Shown in pieces: positions 57,084 to 64,000 of a stretch of DNA of 64,000 bases. The stretch is from positions 62,001-126,000 of the forward strand of contig AZLU01000039.1 of NCBI GenBank assembly GCA_002224055.1, in the 5' to 3' direction. Every line of letters begins with the position of its first letter. Within the stretch, counting starts at the first letter, position 1. This stretch comes from Pezizomycotina sp. ARF18. Its lineage: Eukaryota; Ascomycota. A model generated the notes under the pieces. The model did no database searches, was not told the origin of the DNA, and saw only the letters and a program-made list of their open reading frames with translations. Position numbers and translations under genes: made by a program.

Positions 57084-59271
57084 TCAGCGCACCACCTGAC
57101 CTGCGGAGGTGCCTTTCCGGATCCGAACCTGGGACCGGGCGTGCAGCCACCTCGCGTTATCAATAACAACGAGCGTTCCATCCTTCAAGTAATCCGGGCG
57201 GAAAACGCCAACAAGATCCTTCCTCTTCTCGAGAACTTCATCGAGTTCGTCAAGTGCAGCAGCGGCGCGGGGCGTACGGGGTTCCATAATATCCCTCCTG
57301 AACCTCATCTTAATAACACCCTCGGGAGTCTCCTCCAGCAGCGCGCCGACGGCGTAATCTTCACCCTTGTAGAACTCGTGCGGGACTTCGATGTCGAACT
57401 CCGGAGCCTTAAGCGCCTCGATGGTAGACTGCGAGAGATTCGCGACGAGTTCGTCGATGTTGAGAACGCTCAGGTGGCCACCGCCGAAGCGGTCCGCGTG
57501 GACGACATGCAGAGCGAAGAAGCGGGGCGGGTTAGGATCGAACGAGCAGTCCGTGTGCCAGGGGAATACGTTCATAGTCTCGGACCTCGCGAGGGGTTTT
57601 CGGCAGTGGACTTGACGCCGTGACGGGTTTTACGTCCCAGAGCCAGCCGCGGGTGAGCGAGTGGTCGACGGGGAGGCCGTGTCCGTGCATAGCGTGCAAT
57701 CCGTCGCGGACGAGGTGGACGAGGTAGTCAGACTCAGGATCGGCGAAGTCGACGTCGACGATTGCGAGGCCGGTGGAGTGTAAGTCGTCGACGATGCGCT
57801 GGACGTGAGCGGGGTCAGAAGCGTCGGAGAGGGAAGTAGCCTGGATGCGGTTCGGTGGGTAAGGCGGGTGGGATTGCCGCGGGCGAAAATCTCAGCGCCG
57901 GCGGCGTCGGTGACGGGTGCCATCCACGTGCTCCCGTGGAGAGAGCGCAGAGGTCGGAGGCGGAGGTTCGCATGGTCCGTAGCCGCAGAAGGAACCGTTG
58001 ACGGAGAAGTACGTGCCGACGAGCGGCCAGGAGACGTTGCGGGGACCGCCGAGCTTTGTGGGGGCGAGGATCATCTCGTAGAGGCGCTGGTGCACGCGGC
58101 GCTGGAGGACGTGCGGCTGGCCGGAAGTGAGGAGTCGGTCCATTCTTCCTCGGAGACGTCGGCGCCGAAATGATACCCTCGCCTTTACCGCGGCCGGCGG
58201 GCTTGAACAGCCACTCGTGGCGGTCAGAGGCGGCCTTACGGTAGGCGTCAGTTCCTGAAGGCAGGATTCGGCGATACCCCTGCGGAGGCGGCGGCCTGGA
58301 GGTCCGTGAGGACACCGCGGTAGATCAAGTTATCGATCTCCTGGGTGATGATGGCGAGCATACGCTTGTCGTGGGCGAAGAAGATGGTGCGGAGGTCATT
58401 GAAGTGTGCGCGGACGGCGAGCTGCTTGATCATCTCGACGTCGAGCTTCATCATCTCATCCTGGTGGAGCTCGAGGACGAGCTGGTGGATTCCTCGCAGG
58501 TAGTAGTGTCGATGACTCTGTACCGGTCTTGGACTCAGCCGAAGCGACGAGCTCGAGTTCTTCGGGGGCGATGAAGCGGACTCCAGCGCCGGCCTTGAAG
58601 AGCGCAAGATCGTAACCGTGCTCGCGGCCCTTGACGACGTAGACCTTCTTGTCCTTGTTGAACGGCTTAGCGAAGGCAGCAGCGAAGTTAACGGCGGCAG
58701 ATACATTTGCTGCGAAGCCTTGCCGGACTGTGCGTAACCCTCGCGGAGGTAGTCCTGCAGGATATCGCAGAGGAGGCCACCGTGGAACGGGAACCTAGCG
58801 TTGATCTCGCAGATTTAGCAACAGTGCCCTTCTCATCGCCGTCGATCAAGAAATCCGGTCTCCAGCTTCCGGTCCTGTTGTAGTAATCAGGAAGCTGCTC
58901 CTGTAGCCAAACGAGGACCTGCTGGATCTTAGGATCGACGGGAATGCGCTCGTAGAACTTGGACTCCTCGTCGTCCACCACCTGGTAATAATGTCAGCGA
59001 CGGCGGCGTGAAGGCCATTGCTCAGCTGCTGAGTGTCCTTGATGAACTGAGGAGAGATGAAGATCGGGTTAGGGTTGGCCTGGAGGTAAGTGTACTCCGT
59101 CGCGGACTTGTACTTGGTATCATTCTTGGTATCGGTGATGTCGATGCGGGACGGGAAGTGGTGGAAGTGCTCGAGTGAGTCCATCGACTCTAGCGAACCG
59201 GACGCCGAGTAAGGCGAGACGGTCTGGTACATGTTCTCGTCAATGCGACGTTCGACGAATAGCGAAGGCAT
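57084..59271 (-). CDS. Fusion enzyme: ATP-grasp-like N-terminal part and TauD/TfdA Fe(II)/2OG dioxygenase C-terminal part
   Basis: ATG 59271: MPSLFVERRIDENMYQTVSP, then SPQFIKDTQQLSNGLHAAVA, FYERIPVDPKIQQVLVWLQE, NRTGSWRPDFLIDGDEKGTV, ICEINARFPFHGGLLCD (acid/Asn metal-like motif), FNDLRTIFFAHDKRMLAI, HEWLFKPAGRGKGEGI (Lys/Gly-rich nucleotide-binding-like loop) and KLGGPRNVSWPLVGTYFSVN; these resemble an ATP-grasp ligase layout. The C-terminal part has VDFADPESDYLVHLVRDGLH, then NVFPWHTDCSFDPNPPRFFA with the iron ligands H-x-D, HVVHADRFGGGHLSVL, IKMRFRRDIMEPRT and LVVIDNARWLHARSQV with the distal His and 2OG-binding Arg. The stop at 57084 follows a shift; one extra C at 57123-57124 would instead give DPERHLRR, so the true end may lie slightly downstream. 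I remember Pezizomycotina proteins with this whole layout; substrate unknown. At least six frame breaks. Confidence 0.85.
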
Positions 59272-62200
59272 TGTTGGAGATGTATGTGTGTATAAGTCTG
59301 AGGGTATATGGTGAATGTAAAGATAGACGTGACGACCTCTTATATAAGATGAAGACGTCTCAGTTGAAGAGAGAAACTAGGATTCGCGTATAGTTCGTGA
59401 ACGTGATAGGATATGTAATTCGAACTGCTGGCGCTTGATATCACGATTGGATAGAGCTGAAGCTAAAATAGTATTAAGTAGGTTGCGATATTGCGATCAA
59501 GGGTACGGGGATTGTTTTGCGATAGAGGTGGGTAAGATAGTGAGCTAATGAAGAAGTTGAAGATGAGTATTGAGGATGATGAGGATGGCGATGACGATAA
59601 CGAGAATGGCTAGTCGAGAGGAAGACGGCTGTCTATTTGTATTAGACGAGGAGGGAATTGATGCTAGTGCAGTAACATCCATTAATGCAGTATCCCTAGA
59701 ATATCACCGCTTAACGTCGAGAAATACCAAGCACGTTTCGTTAAAGTGAAAGGATTTTTCAAAAAAGAAAATACTGAAGAAAATTCACGCTAAACATTTC
59801 GGTCAATTAAAATCTACGTATTGGGGACCGAAAACTTTCTCCCCTTCCGTCTTACTCTTGTACTGTACCGATATCCTGGAAAAAATGAAGTTAAAATGTT
59901 GTGCACTCTAGCAATTTTGAAGAAGAAACTATAGCAAGGATACAACGTACTTGAGCGGTGGTTTGTGGTAAGTGAATGTACCCAGTATAATAAAACATCC
60001 ATAGCAGAAAATGCTATCCTTCGGTGCTTGGCATCTTCTCGACCTCCTGCCCATTTCAGCAATGTTATTTCAAAACAGTCTCGATCTTAATCAAGTACCT
60101 GTTAATATTTGAATGGTATGATTATAGTAAAAACTCCAGTGGTATATGCCAATTAGTACGTTCCGGCGGAGGGTGTTTTATGGCGGGAGCATTCCTCGAG
60201 GGAATGCCGTAATTGGGAGCGAAAGGTTAAGCAGTCCCGCAGAGTTGGGTGTCCTACGTCCACAAGTGTGCTACTGTAGCATGATGAAGAGCTAGGCAGC
60301 ACGGAGTATGCTTTGATGGGCGGGATTGTTCAAAAAGTATGAAACAATTAAAGAGAAGGGGGAAAAAAAGGAATTTTTTTTGCAATCAGTCCAGACTGAT
60401 TATCCATAAATCTTAGCCTTGGTTCGCATATGCAAGCCAGGAACGGGGTGGGTGTATTGGCATTGGTATGAAGAACGACGTTGTGAAAAAAGAAAAGAAA
60501 GAAAGTCGAAGAGAAAAAAGAAAAAAAGAAAAGAAAAAAAAACGTGGATCTGCCGAGTGCTACGCTAATAACGTTAGCTTTAAATCAACATGATTGAATG
60601 AACCAGTGGGATCTATGTGATGCTGCAATGTAAGGTAAATTACATTGCTTCATTAGGATTGGGGGGGGGTTTGTTAAGGGGTGATATGCGCGCGGTGGTG
60701 TGTGGTGTGTATCTGGCCCCACGGACCCACGGTGCTTCCGCTGCTTCCCGTGTTTTCGCTTCGGGAACTTTCTAATACCTCCGGCAAGAAAGTATAAGTC
60801 CTGATGGAGTATTAACAAAGTGAAAAATTCTCTCTCGAAAAACACTCCCATGGATGTATGTATGGTGTGAGACGGCGAGAGTCGTAAGCATCCCTAGAGG
60901 TATCCAATTGCGTACCCCGGTCGCGTAAAAATTTATTTCCCTCCCTTTCCACTCTATTGGATAGGTCCTGAAGGTATTGTCCAGGAGCGCAGCCTTACGC
61001 TCCACTTCCGGGAGTGCTTTGCAGAATGACGGTTGTGGCTTTATTGGTACCATCCTTCGTAAAAAGAGGGCATTGTATGCAAGCGAGATGAGGAAAAAAA
61101 AAAAAAAAGTTCAACCTTTATACTTAGAGTACGTACTCTCTCTCAGCTCGGGTTCCTCGTCTGCGCTCGATGAGGTTGCATGTGAGAAATAAGGATACCC
61201 TTGACCTATCCCGAGAAATAAGCAAATAATACTTGCTAAAATGCGCCACTATTAGCTTAAGATCCAAGCTTTTTTTGGGATGTATCTGCAGGGACTTAAC
61301 GAGCGCGAGAAACTACAAAGGAAAAAGAAAAGAAGGGGAAAGTGAGAGAGATGATGAAATGATTGAGAAGGGTGCTAGAAGAGTAAAGGGTCATGGATCC
61401 AAAATAGGTCCGCGGGGAGGACATCCAAATTTAGAAACATTTCAGCGTTGTGTTACCACGCAGAGACAACAGATATACTTTTTGTTTCTGATGGATGCTG
61501 ATAAGTCCCCTGCTGGCTAAAAACAAAACTTACAAGCAAAAAGCATTACTACGCAGTAGGAGAAGACAGATCGATTGAGCAACACTAGGAAGGCTAGAAA
61601 TGTACTCACAGCGACTTAAAGAAATGGTAATGGATATTCCTGTGTCATCCTCAGGGTAGAGTCGCCGAAAACCACTCGATGTAAATATCTTCGGCATGGA
61701 AATGGAAAGGCCAAGCTAAATTAAGCGGGGTCGACGCCTCGATAGCAGGAAGGAAGAAAGTGAAAATCCCTTATCAATCGATATAGGTATCAATCGGTTA
61801 GAGAATCTCGGGAGCCTCCAGAATCACGCCCCTTTCAAGCAATTGAAGAACTCTTCGTGTTTACCCTGAACGGGTTGACGAAGACGAGGAACGTGCCGCT
61901 TAGTGTTCCGGTATTAACCGCGGAAGCGCCACAATTCATTCTGGATATCGCCGCATGTGCATCCTAGATTTAGGACTATATATTCGCTTTTATTCAACCG
62001 AGACATTCAAAGGGCTGCAGAAACATCTTTTTGTTAGCAGGGAAACGCAAAATAAACTATACTTTCTTGATGTTTCAAAACACGCAATAAGAAAGAAGAA
62101 AAGGGGGCATGGTTATTAGGTCTGAGGGTTTAAAGACAAAAGGAGAATTCCGAATGCGAGCCTCCAACGGCGAGGACCAAAGCTTCAAGAGCGTGTCTCT

Positions 62201-64000
62201 TTTCAGCCCCTGACGTTATACGTAGGCCAAGCTTCCTCGCTCGCTTTGAACACCCGAAAGGGGAATTCTTCCAGAAGGAAAATGGCTACTTTAAAAGTCG
62301 AACCAGGAGCTGGTCTGAGTTCCTGGATTCCTTTCCCATCCTTGCTATCTTCTTTCTTTTTTCTTTTTCTCTCTGGGAAGAAAATATTTGTCTTGCGCAG
62401 ATAATGAGTATTTTTCTTTTGGCGAAGGATATTCTAAAAAGTTTCCGCAGCTCCTCGATCAACGACACTTGGTCGATCAAAAGCCGTTTGAAGACTAAGC
62501 CATCCGAGACAGCGTATGGTCTCGGATATTGTCGACTGGGCAATCCCTAAATCGAAAAGAAAGGCGAGTTCCCAGCTTCTGAAGAGAAAAAAGGAAGCTG
62601 TAGTTAAAGAAAAGTTTTTCTTTTTTTTTTTTTTTCGTCAAAGTACCACACTGAAATTGAGGTAATGGGAAGATCGTTGAACGGGTGTCCACTGGGCGGT
62701 TCGCGGAACATTGAGAAAGGGTGTTCGTGTGTTTGCTCGTATTGATGATATTGAGATGATAGGATGATTATCTACCTTCGTTCCATTTCTCTTCCAGCTT
62801 CCCGATCTCTCAAGCTCTGTAGAGATAAGATTAAACCGCAACTTGAGTGCTCAGCTCCTCCTAGAGGGTTTTCCTCGAGGAACCGTCCCGAACGCCAAAC
62901 AATAGGAGTCTGATTGACATGTCTCGAAAGAATCTTCCCTGCTAAACCTGCGACAGCGGTTAACGACGGTCGAATGCCCGTAAGCAAATTTTTCTTCTTG
63001 ATATCCTCACTTATTTTTTTTTTTTTTATTTTTTATATAAATGCTTTCCTTGTTTTCTATCTTGAATACCATTCAAACTTCGGAATGAAATGACTGACAG
63101 GCGGAACGTAGTACAAAGGTTTCTGCCACGTTTCATTATCGCAAATCCTCCAGAATATTCCTGGATTGTGAATGGTGAAACCCTTGAACGGAGTAACCGC
63201 GGTACCAAAGGGCATTGAGGCACGAAGCATATCCGTGATCCCGGTTCTTGGACCATGATTGCGAAGCCACGATAGAAGTTTCTGTAAAATTGCGGTAATA
63301 TCGCACTTTGTAGTTGTATTCCTTTTAGCTTTGGTGAGACTTGTTCAACTTTTTTTTTTTTTTTTTTTTTCTTGAATCGTCGACCGTGGAAAAACCCGTT
63401 CCGGAAGCATTTGTGAGGAAGTGTCTGGTCCCGAGTCTGTTCACTTGGTAGCACTCGGTGATATATCAGCAGACAACTACCGAGCAAGCTGAAATAAAGT
63501 GTCGTGACAGGCGACGGACGTAGCACTTATCTTTCGGCTTGTCTCGGTCGGATGAATGAGAAGCTTTTCGGAAGCTGTTGACAGCTACCAAGACGGCGTA
63601 TAGATACTCCTTGGGAACTATACTTCTGACTTGAATTTCAACGAGTCTTGGAAATGCTCAGCATTTTCTCGGCGAGGTAGTTCCTATACCTGACATCATA
63701 GATATCTTCGAAATAAATCCATGCAGCGCAGCCCTATGCCGTGTAAGGCTCGTTGAGATAATTGAAAAATTTTCTCTGCTTGACAGCGCTGATATGATAG
63801 GTCTGTCCTTATCGTCCAATGTTGGAATGTCAAGATCATATGCAGAATCTTCCATGTTCCTCGGAGTATTCTTTACTAATACGGCCGTTCTCCGTGGCGC
63901 GTTGTAGCACCAACTAACAGCCAAGCCTCGTCCCGTTCATGCGAATCAAACGGTCGGCTGTCGGGTCAACGTGAATGCAGCCTGCGGTTTCAAAAGAATT
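59272..64000. other. 4.7 kb region without a recognised gene
   Basis: Several short frames on both strands (e.g. minus 61053-60772, minus 63526-63026, minus 63924-63658) lack conserved motifs. A-rich purine tracts lie at about 60480-60540 and 61086-61103, and T runs at 62620-62635, 63013-63027 and 63351-63370. A 7-bp-stem hairpin (GCATTCC/GGAATGC) sits at 60189-60207. Window edge prevents judging any gene entering from the right. Confidence 0.4.

Noticed and set aside
60185-60300. GTTAAGC...AGTTGGGTG pattern reminiscent of 5S rRNA
   Set aside because: Only two short blocks match; the 5' half, the spacing and the terminal complementarity of 5S RNA are absent.
1-64000. Programmed ribosomal frameshifting as explanation for the many frame breaks
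   Set aside because: Breaks occur at varied sequences without a shared slippery site and in genes whose fungal orthologues need no frameshift; homopolymer miscalling is simpler.
1-64000. CRISPR array, rRNA operon or bacterial operon structure
   Set aside because: No spaced direct repeats, no rRNA motifs, and all recognised genes are eukaryotic with introns.

Overview
The window is nuclear DNA of a filamentous ascomycete (Pezizomycotina). The evidence is short spliceosomal introns (about 55-150 bases, GTAAG/GTATG donors, YAG acceptors), a HET-domain protein, a fungal multi-spanning membrane family, and fungal orthologues of KEL3, PKR1 and SmD1. A Leotiomycetes-like fungus is my best guess, resting only on remembered family flavour. 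Genes sit in GC-richer islands separated by AT-rich, gene-poor DNA with many A/T homopolymers and two inverted-repeat elements.

Layout. 1-1.2 kb: 3' part of a large uncharacterised fungal-family protein (family B). 3.9-9.1 kb: housekeeping island with PKR1 (-), SmD1 (+) and the Kelch protein KEL3 (-). 11.6-15.7 kb: a small hypothetical protein (+), an APH/choline-kinase-like phosphotransferase (-) and a multi-pass membrane protein (-). 17.2-17.6 kb: TIR element 1. 17.9-25.4 kb: an F-box protein (-) and a large HET-TPR protein (-). 27.6-29.3 kb: a DUF2235 hydrolase (-). 33.9-38.9 kb: itaconyl/mesaconyl-CoA hydratase-like (-), SDR (+) and CitE/CLYBL-like lyase (+), a candidate C5-dicarboxylate (itaconate-type) catabolic group. 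40.1-41.4 kb: class C beta-lactamase-fold hydrolase (-). 43.7-46.8 kb: a second family B gene (+). 47.0-47.5 kb: TIR element 2. 50.0-59.3 kb: MFS exporter (+), a charged hypothetical protein (+), a diaminopropionate ammonia-lyase-like PLP enzyme (-) and an ATP-grasp-like/TauD fusion enzyme (-). 59.3-64 kb: no gene recognised.

Nearly every recognisable gene, including the essential SmD1, is broken into two or more frames by small indels. Several are one base short in a G/C homopolymer. This looks like assembly error rather than mass gene death, so each CDS below is given as one gene span with the frame breaks noted. Start and stop coordinates are exact where stated; internal exon structure is only partly resolved.
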